Source: Hybos culiciformis
Taxonomy: Eukaryota > Arthropoda > Insecta > Diptera > Hybotidae
Assembly: GCA_964007475.1 (NCBI GenBank)
Contig: OZ023274.1
Coordinates: forward strand, 7,998,001-8,062,000
Reading direction: 5' to 3'
Length of the DNA stretch: 64,000 nucleotides
Part shown: in pieces, positions 51,390 to 62,156 of the stretch
Layout of the letters: the number at the start of each line of letters is the position of its first letter
Numbering within the stretch: position 1 is the first letter of the stretch
The notes under the pieces: generated by a model
Told to the model about the DNA's origin: nothing
The model's input: the letters and a program-made list of their open reading frames with translations, nothing else
The model's database searches: none
Program-made: the position numbers and the translations under genes

Positions 51390-53497
51390 TTTTAATATTA
51401 ATAGAATAACTTTAACAAAAAATATTAATATTTTCTTTAACTGGTAAAACTAATATGAAAAAAACAACAATTTTTATAAACTTACCAATTTTAATTTATC
51501 AATTTTATCTAATCCATAATTTATTTATTTTTTTATTTACATAATAATTTAGAATTTTTTATTCGAATATCTATTCTTTTTTTTTTTTTTTTAACTTTCC
51601 TTTGACTATGTCTATGTTATTTATTAATTTTATTTTTTTTTTGTTATAAATAAAAAGGCACGCATATAATTTTACACCTTAATTAAAAAATTTTATTAGG
51701 TTTCCTTTTTACTTTGCTTTATTTTTTTTTTTTTTTGTGTTTAGGAAGAAAATAAAATTGTTTATAACTTCTTATAAAAAATGTACTTTATATAATGGTA
51801 CCTTTATAATTTTAATTTTTTAACACTTCTTTTGGTTTTTTTTTTTTATTATTTTATTTTTCTTTAAAAATCTTTTGAAAATTCTTTCCTTTTGATAACA
51901 CTATGAGATTAAAAAAAAATGAACAATAAATAATCAAAAAAAATTTTTTGGAACAATTTTGTAATGAAATCAATAGTTGTATAAATTTTTGATTGTTCTT
52001 AGTAAAAAAAAATTGCAAATTATGACTACGAATTTTCAAGTATCTTGTTTTTCTAACAGAGATGAAGTTTTGAGCTAAAATATTTGAATAAATATTCTCG
52101 ATATGACTAATGTAACTCTTAGTGGTAAAAATTTGTTCTAGATGTTTCTCGAAAATATTTACAAATTTCCCTAATTTTAATACTAAAATTTAATTGATTT
52201 ATGTGTAACAATATACTTGTCACTAATTCTTAAACAAAATTATTTAACATTTCTCGGTCACAGTTTTATATCAAAATCTTAAAAACTGATACAAATATGT
52301 AAAAATACCTACAATTTTGAGCTTAATAAAATTAATTTATTTTTTTACTATAAAATAAATCAAAAATTGAGTGACTCTTACAAATCATATTTTTATTGTG
52401 ATGGGGTGATTTAATTACCAATGTGATGAAGCTCATTCTACTTTATGTCACTTTCAAAGCGACATAAACATAAGCATAGTATTATGTCATTTTCATAAAT
52501 ATGAACCAGAAATATCATAAAGATAGTTATGAAAATTTTACCAAAAATCAAAACGCGACCTAAAAGTCTTTGTCGTTATGTCGTTCAAAAAATGAATCGC
52601 AATATAGGAATTATTTATTATTTGTCTTTTAACCACAAATTCAAAATTGAAATTCGCTTAAAATCCGCTTAAAAAAATAGCAAACAGATCTTGATATTTC
52701 GACATTTATTTAACTATACTACAGGACTACAGGTTCGAAAAAGAAGAAAAAAAAATAGAAAAACTGCTCTCGATTTGACTTTTTTTATATTGTCAGTTAT
52801 TGAATAGCTTAAAAAAAACTATACATGACTTAAACATTTTAATTTTAAATTCTTGGATTAAGGAAAACTATTTTTATGAATTAAGAAAATCTAAGATAGT
52901 ATAATCTGTACACTTTTCTTCGATCGTTTTTTTTTTAAACAAAACATCACAACAAAAATTAAAAAAGAAAATATTCTAAGTTAAATTATGTAATTCAACC
53001 TACCTACATATTGTTTGTAAAAATAAAAAACAAATTCTGTAGGTAGTACTTACTTACATATTAAAAAATTCTAAATAAATTTATGATAATTTTATTCATT
53101 GCATTGGTCTAGTTTTAGAAAACTTTATATTGTTATGTATACGTACTTATATGTTTTTCTTTAAATTTTTCCCCAAAACTTTATATTGGTTTTTAAAAAT
53201 ATACAGTTTTTTTTTCGAAAAATACAACTCTTCAAAAAGTAATAAATTTAAACAACAATCAAGTTAATAAATCATTTCAAAAAAAAAATTTCCGCAATAA
53301 CATAATTTTCCAAAAAAAATTCTATAGAAATTTTCATTCGGTCAAAAAAAAAAAAATTTGGCCTTAATTAAAGTATTAAATACTATAAAAATTTAATTTA
53401 AAATTGTTTGTTGTTCATTATAATTTATACATTAGTAAATACATAATGTTTGGTAAAATTTTCGCAAATAATATCAAAAATTTCGGTAGAATGATTA
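51390..53497. other. AT-rich non-coding DNA
   Basis: No gene or mobile element was recognised. Around 52432-52585 the motif (T)TATGTC is repeated in both orientations (TTTATGTCACTTTCAAAGCGACATAAA forms a small imperfect stem), but no transposon ends are defined. Confidence 0.55.
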
Positions 53498-53505
53498 ATA
53501 TATAG

Positions 53506-54205
53506 CAGGGGTGTCAACTGATTTTTCTATAAGATCTACTTCGCGTAGTAAAAATCCTCTGCGATCTACTTTTTCTAAAAGCAGCATTAAGACGAGAAGG
53601 CAATATTTAGGGATCCAAATTCTAAGTGTTCGTCTGTTAAATTAGTTCGGTATTTCGACTTTATTATTTTCGTTTGTGAAAATGCTGATTCGCACAAATA
53701 TGTCGAACCAAAACAGGCGCATAAATTTTCAGCACACTTTTATAGATTTGGATATTTATCCATCTGCTAAATATTACCAGAATTTATCTTTGGAAACTCT
53801 TGCTTTAATATAAATATCATTTTGCAATATAATAATTTCTGCTTCAAGTGTAATGTTATCCATATCAAAAATAGTTGAAAGGTTTTCTGCAATTGTTTCT
53901 GCTTTAATATTGCTATCAAATGGAAAACTCATAAATAAAACTGCAGTTTTTTAAAATTACCAAATTCTTCAATAACGTTCTTAATTTATTTGATGTATTT
54001 ATTTTCATCATAATTAGTAGAAGCAAAACTTTTTAATTGCGCCAACATATGTTTGGAAAATTAGATAAATTTTTTTGATTCTTAAAATTGAAATTTGCAA
54101 TTTGAAACGAAATAAATATCGGAAATATGAATATTTATTGGCGATTGACCTAAAATCATTACGCGATCGACCGGTAGATCGCGATCGACGTTATTGACAC
54201 CCCTG
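53506..54205 (-). mobile_element. Decayed hAT element, 700 bp, with exact 8-bp TSD
   Basis: The termini are CAGGGGTGTCAA on the left and its exact complement TTGACACCCCTG on the right. Both sides are flanked by ATATATAG (53498-53505 and 54206-54213), an exact 8-bp target duplication as made by hAT transposases. GCGATCTAC-type subterminal motifs occur inside both ends. The interior retains the C-terminal half of a hAT transposase on the minus strand, listed as a pseudogene. Length is far below an autonomous hAT (about 2.5-4 kb), so it is an internal-deletion derivative that has since decayed. Confidence 0.93.
53587..54053 (-). pseudogene. hAT transposase C-terminal remnant
   Basis: Conceptual minus-strand translation across several frames gives hAT-like segments in the right order: HMLAQLKSFASTNYDENKYI (about 54050-53990), IKNVIEEFGN, SFPFDSNIKAETIAENLSTI (about 53935-53875), EAEIIILQNDIYIKAR (about 53850-53800), and STYLCESAFSQTKIIKSKYR followed by a NLTDEHLEF block (about 53708-53620). 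The last is the conserved hAT dimerisation region with its CESAFS motif, close to the transposases related to ZBED5/SCAND3/GTF2IRD2-type proteins. At least two frameshifts and several in-frame stops break it, and the N-terminal BED zinc finger and catalytic core are missing. It is inactive. The assignment rests on motif recognition, not on a database search. Confidence 0.9.
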
Positions 54206-54213
54206 ATATATAG

Positions 54214-57200
54214 GTTATGTTATACAATTATAGCATTAGGTATGTATTTTTAAAGTATATTGTCGATGAATATTTTATCATCCTCGAAAATCTTCTCTAA
54301 TTACAAAAAAACAACAATTTATATAAAGGTGTATGTAATTTGTAAAATTTGAATTTTTATATATCATTTGTTGCTGTGTATAAATTACATAAAATAAAGA
54401 TTATACAAATATAAGAGGCTAGTTTTTTTTCCAACATTTTGTGAACTTTAAAATCGCTTAAAACAATAATTATTCAACAAATTATAATTTATTTGAAATA
54501 AATTATTCATAATTTTATTAGAATTCGAATATTTATTTTGTTAGCATTTTATTGGAAATTAGGGAGCTAAGCTTTAGTCTCATTTTCAGTAACCCGAAAT
54601 GAACTTTATAATATGCACATTCAAGTCAGAATCCTACAACTTTCCCGCAAACTTGAAAAAAAAAATTCGTTTTCGTAATCACAAAATATTATTAATTAAT
54701 AAATCTAAACAAAAAAAAACATTAAATCAATAAACAAATCAAAGAAAAAATCAATTCATTAAAAATAAAACAAAATAACATATTCTCGTTCCCCCATCAA
54801 CAATGAAATTCATTAAAACTAAACAAACACCTTTCTGAACATATGTAGGTAGTATAGTATGGAATTATACTCAGTTAATACCCAGACAGATTTAATAATT
54901 TTTTTTTTTTTTTTTTCATTTTTTCCAGGGTTAAAATAATTTTAATATTATAGATATATGCAGATGTTGATTAATTTTTGGAAAATTCGTTTTTTTTTTT
55001 TTTATTTTGTATGCAAAAGTGCTAACAATTTTCTTTTTAATGCTAATATGCTATAAATATTAAAATTATTATTTTTTTTTTTTTTTTCATCTTATTCTTA
55101 TAATTTTTTGTTTTTTTTAACAAAACAAGAATTTATAAGAAATAAATTTATTGCTTCAACCAATTTCACTTTTATTTCAAAAATTATAACCCTCACCATA
55201 TATCATAATCCTCCTAGAACTCATAATATACATTAGGTAGTATGTACACATTGGGAGGAGGCAAGAACAGAACAAAATAAAAAAAAAAAAAACAAATACA
55301 ACTTTGTGAAAATTTATTTTTATCAATTTAATATCTAAGGCTAAACAAAATAAAAAAAAAAAAAACAAAATCTCTCTATATAATGTAATCAATGTCGTGT
55401 GGAAAATAGCTCCTTTCTATACATATATATATATATAGAGGTAAAAGATCGTAAAGAATGTTTTCTTGATAAAAATCAAAAAAAAAATTATAAATTTATA
55501 TATATTATATATATATAAAATTAAATAAAAAATAAAAAATAAATATATATGTATATATATTTATGTAAGTTAATCTGAAATACCTCTAGAAAGTCTGGGA
55601 ATTTTTGGAATAAAAAAAAAAAAAAAACAAATTTCTAATAAAAAGAAAAATTTGAAAATTTTACTTTTTTCTTTAATATAATAATAATAATAATTTTTCC
55701 AAGAAAGAAAAGTATATGAAAGAAGAAAATTTTTCGTTTTTCTTTTTTTTTTTTTTGCAGACAGAGAGCCACGCGTACACATAAAAAATAAATATAAAAA
55801 GTAAAATTAAAACCAAAAAAGATTTTCTTTTTTTTTTCAACCACGTATCTTTGTAGATTTTTTTTTTTTTTTTTGGGATTTTACATTTCCAGAACTAATT
55901 TAATGATGAAATATTGTGATTTGGAAAAAAAAAATTATGATATACGTAGTAGGTATAGACATATAGTATATTAAGATTTAGTAACTTTATATTCTAGAAA
56001 AATTAATATGAGAGCAACAATTACCACTTTATTATAATATCAACTCGAATTTCATTTGATTCTTTAAAGAATGAATATTACGTCGTCATCTTTCACTTTA
56101 TAAAGTTTCAACATAATAAGACACTATAGAAACATAATTTAATCTTATCTTAAATTTGTTTATACAACTCTAACAATTATTTGAAAGTGAATTTCGACCT
56201 AAGATTAGTGAATCGTTGTATTCATTAAAAAGATTTGAATTTTATAAAATTTATTCTGAATTTGATAGAAATAAGTGATAACTATCTATTTGTTCCTATT
56301 TTATTTTTTCACATATTTTTAACTAATTTTGCAATCAACTCTATAATGTAGTCAAAGAGTACAATATATATACAATATGTTAACTATAATTTTCACACAT
56401 CTAGTAAATAGAATAAATAAATGAACGACTCAAAAAGACCATTTTGTGCATATTTTTTAAAATTTCAATTTAATAATTAAAATAAAGCACACTTTTAACA
56501 TTTTCTAAATCTTTATTTATACTTTTACAAATGATAACAATTTTCAAGAAATATGTCAACACCTCTGCTTATATGAAACATATGTATAAAGCAAATCAAG
56601 ACCTCATTTTATAAATCAAACTTTACTGGAGAACTTGTAAAAAAAAAAAAAAATTACACGCATAAACTTTTAATTACAAAAAAAGAAAAAAAAAATTGAA
56701 TTAATACACAATATGTGAAAGTCAAAAAATTTATCAAACCCATTCATTTGTATTGTGAATATTTTTACATATTTTTCCCAAAAAGAAAAAACAAAAAAAA
56801 ATTTTTCCAAATGCTCTATACTAAATTATTCCACAAAATGAAAAATAAATAGATACCTAAGCAAGTTAAAATTGAGCAATTTTTTAATTTTATTAAATTA
56901 ATTTATATTTTTTTTTTTGTTTTTAATTTTGTTTTCTGTTTTTTTTTTTCTTTTTTTATTTTCGTTTTTGCAGTTTGATTATTTATTTCTAATTTTTTTT
57001 TTTTTTTTTTTAACAAGAAATTATACGAAAAATATTATTCGCTTGGTAAAAAATATTTTTAATTTAAAAAAATTTTAATTATTCTTTTTTGCATATTTTT
57101 AGGCGTTTAATCATTTTTCTTCTTTTTTTTTTTTTGCTCTTCTTTTCCAGTTTATTTATATTATTTATTTTGATTAATTTTTTAAGTTCTTAGTTTTATT

Positions 57201-58080
57201 TGATTTTATATTTTTTTTTTTTTTTTGTATTTTTAATTTCTATTATTGCTTTTTTTTGTATATACTAGAATTAAAAAAAAAAAAAAAAAAAAATTTATTC
57301 ATGAGAAGAACTTAAAAAATTAGGTATGCGAATTGTTTTCTTTTTGCACAGAAAAAAAAAATCAAATATTTTTATAATAAGTTTTTTATCTATTTATTTA
57401 TTTATTTTTTACTGTTTTAATTAGAATTTTTATTTAATTTTTTTTTATATTTTTTTTTTTACTATTTATTTTCTAATAATAAAAAAAAAAAATTAAAAAT
57501 TTTATTATTTTTAACTACCGAATTTTTGCACCGTTCCGTTCAACGCCTAGAATTATGCAAACGAAAAACTGGAGTTACGCCCTACAAAAACTGAAAATTA
57601 TGAAAATTTTCTAGCAGGATTTTTTTTTGCTCTGAAATTTAATATATAAGTTGAAAAAAAAAAAAATTGAGCATTTTAACGAAAAATATAAAATAATTTA
57701 ACGAAAATCCTGTACATTTTTTATTCAGCTACTTATTCCAACTATTTTGCTTAATTTTATGGAATAAAATAAAAAGGACCTCGTGTTGTGTTAATCAATA
57801 TTTTTCTTGTATTTGTTGGGTTTATACTCTCACGTATAGTTAATTGAATGTAGAAACTCATGCACACCTTGATAAAAAAAGGGGAAATATATTATTATTA
57901 TTTTATTTTTTTATAAGGACACTCCAAATTTAATTTTAGAGAGCAAATATATAACGAAAATGTGCGCAAACATTAACGTTAAATTATCTTGTTTTGCTGA
58001 TTTTGAATATTACTACGACATAATGCCAACTTTAAAGGATAATCAGTATAAATTTAAATACAGTTAATTTTAATTTTACA
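54214..58080. other. AT-rich, homopolymer-dense non-coding DNA
   Basis: No gene was recognised. Very dense poly-T/poly-A occurs at 54.9-55.9 and 56.9-57.5 kb, including an A21 tract at 57273-57293. Long frames on the minus strand near 55570-55844 are translations of these tracts. A more complex patch near 57520-57620 (TTTGCACCGTTCCGTTCAAC) has no identifiable content. Confidence 0.6.
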
Positions 58081-58084
58081 AAAA

Positions 58085-58345
58085 ATTTGGTCCACTACTA
58101 TCCAAATACTATGCGAGTTATTTGAAAAAGACCTTTCGACATATTTACTGTCAAAAACTTGCGTGACTCCTCCTAAGCATTATTTTCAATTTCCTCTATT
58201 CCACAACCATTCACACACCAATTTTTATCGAAATGTATGTTCTGATGTAGGTTTTAACATGGTTTTGAATCCAAATTTAGACTTTTTTACCCCAGCCCGA
58301 ATCTTTGGACAAAATCGTGGGCTCAACATTTCGTTGCTTTCGTAA
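58085..58345. repeat. Possible interspersed-repeat fragment
   Basis: This is a complex, less AT-rich stretch containing phrases such as ACTTGCGTGACTCCTCCTAA and TTTATCGAAATGT that resemble the conserved ends of insect interspersed repeats. It includes a 60-codon frame at 58163-58345 on the plus strand that I do not recognise. No second copy exists in the window and no termini are defined, so repeat status is an inference from sequence character only. Confidence 0.3.
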
Positions 58346-58485
58346 ATCCACAAATACTTAACTTTTATTTGTGATTTTAAAATCCAATAATCCTAACAAT
58401 ATGTCATCACATCATAATATGTTTTTTATTTTCTTTTGTTATACTGTACTTACGTACATTTAAGAATATAATATATCTGATTCTG

Positions 58486-58730
58486 AACATGCAATTAACT
58501 TCCTCCGAACCGATTATTCTAAAATTTTGCATGTATGTATAATTTATTCGAAAATTCAAATTCCACTAATTTTATTTTGTCGGTAATGTTGTTTTTTAAG
58601 TTTACGATGAAATTGCATTACAAAAGAGCTGGAGTTGATACAATATTGTATTGTCACCGGAAACATGTGTCTGACCAAAATTTCAGCAAAATTGGCTTGC
58701 GAGAAGTGGGTCAAATATTAGTTGCATGTT
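58486..58730. mobile_element. Small inverted-repeat element, about 245 bp
   Basis: The left end AACATGCAATTAA and the reverse complement of the right end, AACATGCAACTAA, match at 12 of 13 positions. Weaker similarity follows inward (CGAACCGATTATTCTAAAAT against CGCAAGCCAATTTTGCTGAA). The interior includes GACCAAAATTTCAGCAAAAT and GAGAAGTGGGTCAAA, phrases typical of insect repeat families. No target duplication was found and no transposase motif is present; the 68-codon frame at 58535-58741 spans the element and is probably not a gene. Confidence 0.5.
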
Positions 58731-59136
58731 CTTACAACTAACTATACTAATCTAACATCTGCATATGTAACTTAACAAATTTAGCAATAAAAAATAAAAT
58801 CGTAATCTTAATTAACATTTTATTTTTATTGATTACAAATCTGAAACAAATTAGATCGCTTTAAGCATTTTTGAACATTTTCAAAAACGATAGCAAAATA
58901 ACCTAATTTTGAGCTTTCAAGCTTTTTGTACAAGTTTCGAAGACTAAATCTACATAATACATACCTACATAAACTTTTTTTTTTTTATGTGAAAATAATT
59001 ATATCAGGATTTTTGTTGCATAAGATTTTTTGTACTTTTGATTCTTATTTCCATGCAATTGTTCAATAACTACATATTTTGTTTTCTGAAATTTACGTTG
59101 TTACATATGACAATTTTAAGTGGTGAACGGTAGCAG

Positions 59137-62100
59137 CATAGGCGCCCGCAGGATTTTTTCTAGGGGGGGGGGGGCAAGAAAATTTTTTTAAAAAGCTTAT
59201 AAATATGTTTTTCTTCAACGATGAAAATAAAAAAAATGTGTTGAGAATTAAGTTACATGTATCTTATATGAATCTATTCTTTTTAAAAGTAAAAAATAAC
59301 AAACATAAATTAACATTTTTAATAAACGAATTCACTTGCTACAAAAAAACAAATAAAAAATAAATAATATGTAATACATATATAAAGAAAAAAAAACCAG
59401 GGGTGGAATCATATAAAAATTGTCACCGGTCGACAATCGACAATTGTCACAAAATTTAACAATTGTCGACTTTTTGCTTCATGTAATTTTAATAGGTGGA
59501 AATAACATTTCTCATAATATTATTCAGAAATTAACGAAAAAAAAAATTTTTAATTGTCGACTTCGATCACAAACACGACCAATTCGACTTTTTTGCTTCA
59601 TGGAAAAATATCGTGAATTTTTAAATATCGTTTTAGCAAAAAATATAGTGTAGAGAATTTTTTTTAAATATTAAACCACATTTTTTCTCTCTCAATAATT
59701 TCTTAATTTAGTAAACAAACTCAAAATTTTATACTGTATTTATGATTTTAAAACATACACTAACAAAAGGTTTTTAGTTGTATTCTTTATAATGGCAACG
59801 TGAAAATTGATATAGAAATTTTTTATTTCGTATGTGGTGTGGTGTTCACTTCAATTTCGCATAAATTGTGAACTTAAGGTTTTATGAAATTTTTGAAAAT
59901 TACGCATACTTATTTTACACTTTTTCATAATTGTGTTTTATTTATAATTCGTAAATCATAAAAATGTTTAGAACTCATCTATTTAACTTATGCTTTCATG
60001 TTGTTTAAAAGTACCTACTTATTTTAAAGATAAATTTTAAACAAATATTTCAATCAATTCATTAATTTTGGAAAAACAAAACCATTATTTTACTTCATTA
60101 AAATGTATTTATTTAATTAAAAAATGATTATTTTCTTAAACGATTTTATTTTATTCAGAACTAAGTACTTCTGCTTGGATCAAATATTGTGTTAATATTT
60201 AACATACTTCGTTTGTTCCGATTCATATTTCTTCCTTGACAATATTATCTAAGGGATAAATAACATAACAATAGAATGACTTATCAAACGTGCTTCTTTA
60301 GTTTTTCATCATTTAGCTGAGTCAAAGCAAATAATCTTCCTTGAATTATGTACATATTTACATTGGTATCTAATTCAAATTTTATAATTTTAATTTCTGA
60401 TCATTATCTAGGAAATAATAAATTTTTATAAAAATTTAGGTTTTAGGAGCCATAACTAATTTAAATGATTTTAAGTGTTTAAAAAATTAAATTTTCATTA
60501 GAGAATAAATTATAACTACAAAACAATTGTTTAAGAATAAACAATTTATTTTAATTATTTTTATAAATAAACCAAGTATTTTCTTTCAATAATGGTCAAT
60601 CAGATAAAAATATTAAACTATCAAATGGCCCAAAAATAAAAAAATTCTATAATAAATAACATTCAATAAGGCATCTTGAAAACTGCCATTCAAGGATTAA
60701 ATATTAGCCCTTCTCACCTCCTACAATTCATAAAATCGTAAATCAAAATTTTAACATGATTTAGAAATTAATGGCCAAATATCTAGACTTTCTTATTATT
60801 GAAGTTTTTAATTCACTTCAAAAATAAAACGTTTTATTTTTTTAAGATGCTTATAGATGTTTATTCTTTATTCAACAACAGTTTGAACCTTCGACGAAAT
60901 GGAAATAATTAAAAAAAAACAAAAAAAAAACGTAATCCTTATCAATGGTTACGAAATAAAATCATTTGTTGAATAAAAGTAAATTGACATTTTATAAAAA
61001 AAAAATTTTGATTTATTAATTTATTGTTTTAAAATTGACGACCAAAAAATAGCTGTCGTTTTTATTTGATAGACAAATCTCTATAATTTCAGTTATGTGA
61101 AGCTAAACTTTTTTTCGACAATTGTCTATTAAATTCAAAAAAAGTAGGTACACAATTTTTTTTTCTCCGCGCTCACATTTTTTTAAATATTTTATAAATC
61201 AAAGTTCACTCTATAAATCAGTTGAAATTTTAGGTTTTTATTAAGTTTTATAACCCACACATTTACAATTTGGACTCTTCTTTTCTTGAAGTAAGCTTTA
61301 CTTTGTATATATTTTCTCTTAAAGAGAGGAAATAAACTCTTTTTTTGCCAGAAAGAAATATAATATACAACAGATTATGATGATTAAATACGCGAAGCAA
61401 TAATTTTCATTGTCCATACAAATTGATCGTGTTTGAAATTGTCGATTGTCACAAAAACGACAAAGTTACATAATTCCACCCCAGATACTTTCCGTCTTCC
61501 GAATCGTTCCAAAACTTTCAGTAACTCGCCAATTAGAAGAAAAACAAAACCAACGAAGATATTTTAGACGATTTTCTTTTTTACGTCGCGTGGCGTAGAT
61601 TCGTAAATTCGCGTGAACTACTTCGACAATGTCTCTATCATAAAAGTAACCAGAAAAGGAATTCTTTTTTCATAAATGTGTTGCTCTTGACTAAGCGAAA
61701 TGTGAAAAAGGAATATCTGGAATTCCGTGCATTTAGAAATTCCAAAATTTATAAATATTTTTGTATTTTTACCCGTGACTCAAAAATCGAAAAATATGAA
61801 AAAAAAATTTAATAATTTATTAAAACAATTTAAATACTGCATGACATAAAAATCTGAAATAATTAAAATCTAAAATTTCTAATTTAAATGTTCTCAAAAT
61901 TTCTTAGCGCATTAAAAAAGTGAAATTTAAGGGCAAGCGTTCTTATAAAAAAGTTATTGTGCAAGATAATAAGTTTTTTTTTTTCGTTTGAAAAATGGCA
62001 AACATTCTAATATTATTTAAATTAAAATCGGGTTTCTAATTTGTACGAGTTTAGTGTTTAGGTCTCATCGCTGATTAAGTTTTATTTTCTTCATCAAAGC

Positions 62101-62148
62101 CAGGGGGGGGCCAAGGCCCCCCCTTGCCCCCCCTTCCGGGCGCCTATG
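59137..62148. mobile_element. 3-kb hAT-like element with perfect 8-bp TSD
   Basis: The left terminus CATAGGCGCCCG matches exactly the reverse complement of the right terminus CGGGCGCCTATG (12 bp). Both are flanked by GGTAGCAG (59129-59136 and 62149-62156), a perfect 8-bp duplication. Eight-base duplications with short GC-rich termini fit the hAT superfamily. Just inside are an unusual G12 run (left, 59163-59174) and a G8/C7 palindrome (right, 62103-62126) in an otherwise AT-rich region. The 3012-bp span has no recognisable transposase on either strand, and another inverted-repeat element is inserted within (59398-61484). Without that insert the element would be about 0.9 kb, so the host element is probably non-autonomous. 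Confidence 0.85.
59398..61484. mobile_element. Nested inverted-repeat element, about 2.1 kb
   Basis: The left end CAGGGGTGGAATCATATAA pairs with the right end, whose reverse complement is CTGGGGTGGAATTATGTAA. Both ends then contain clustered (T/A)TGTCGA/TTGTCAC motifs: ACAATCGACAATTGTCACAA on the left and GTCGATTGTCACAAAAACGA on the right. On the left an ATTGTCGACTTTTTGCTTCATG-like block is repeated (about 59460 and 59584), like subterminal transposase sites. No 8-bp or TA duplication is visible; the left flank is an A-rich tract that may have eroded. No transposase was recognised inside. It lies wholly within the 59137-62148 element, so it inserted later. Confidence 0.65.
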
Positions 62149-62156
62149 GGTAGCAG

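Noticed and set aside
55570..55844. Overlapping minus-strand frames rich in Phe, Lys and Ile
   Set aside because: Produced by poly-T/poly-A tracts. The two frames overlap in different phases over the same homopolymers.
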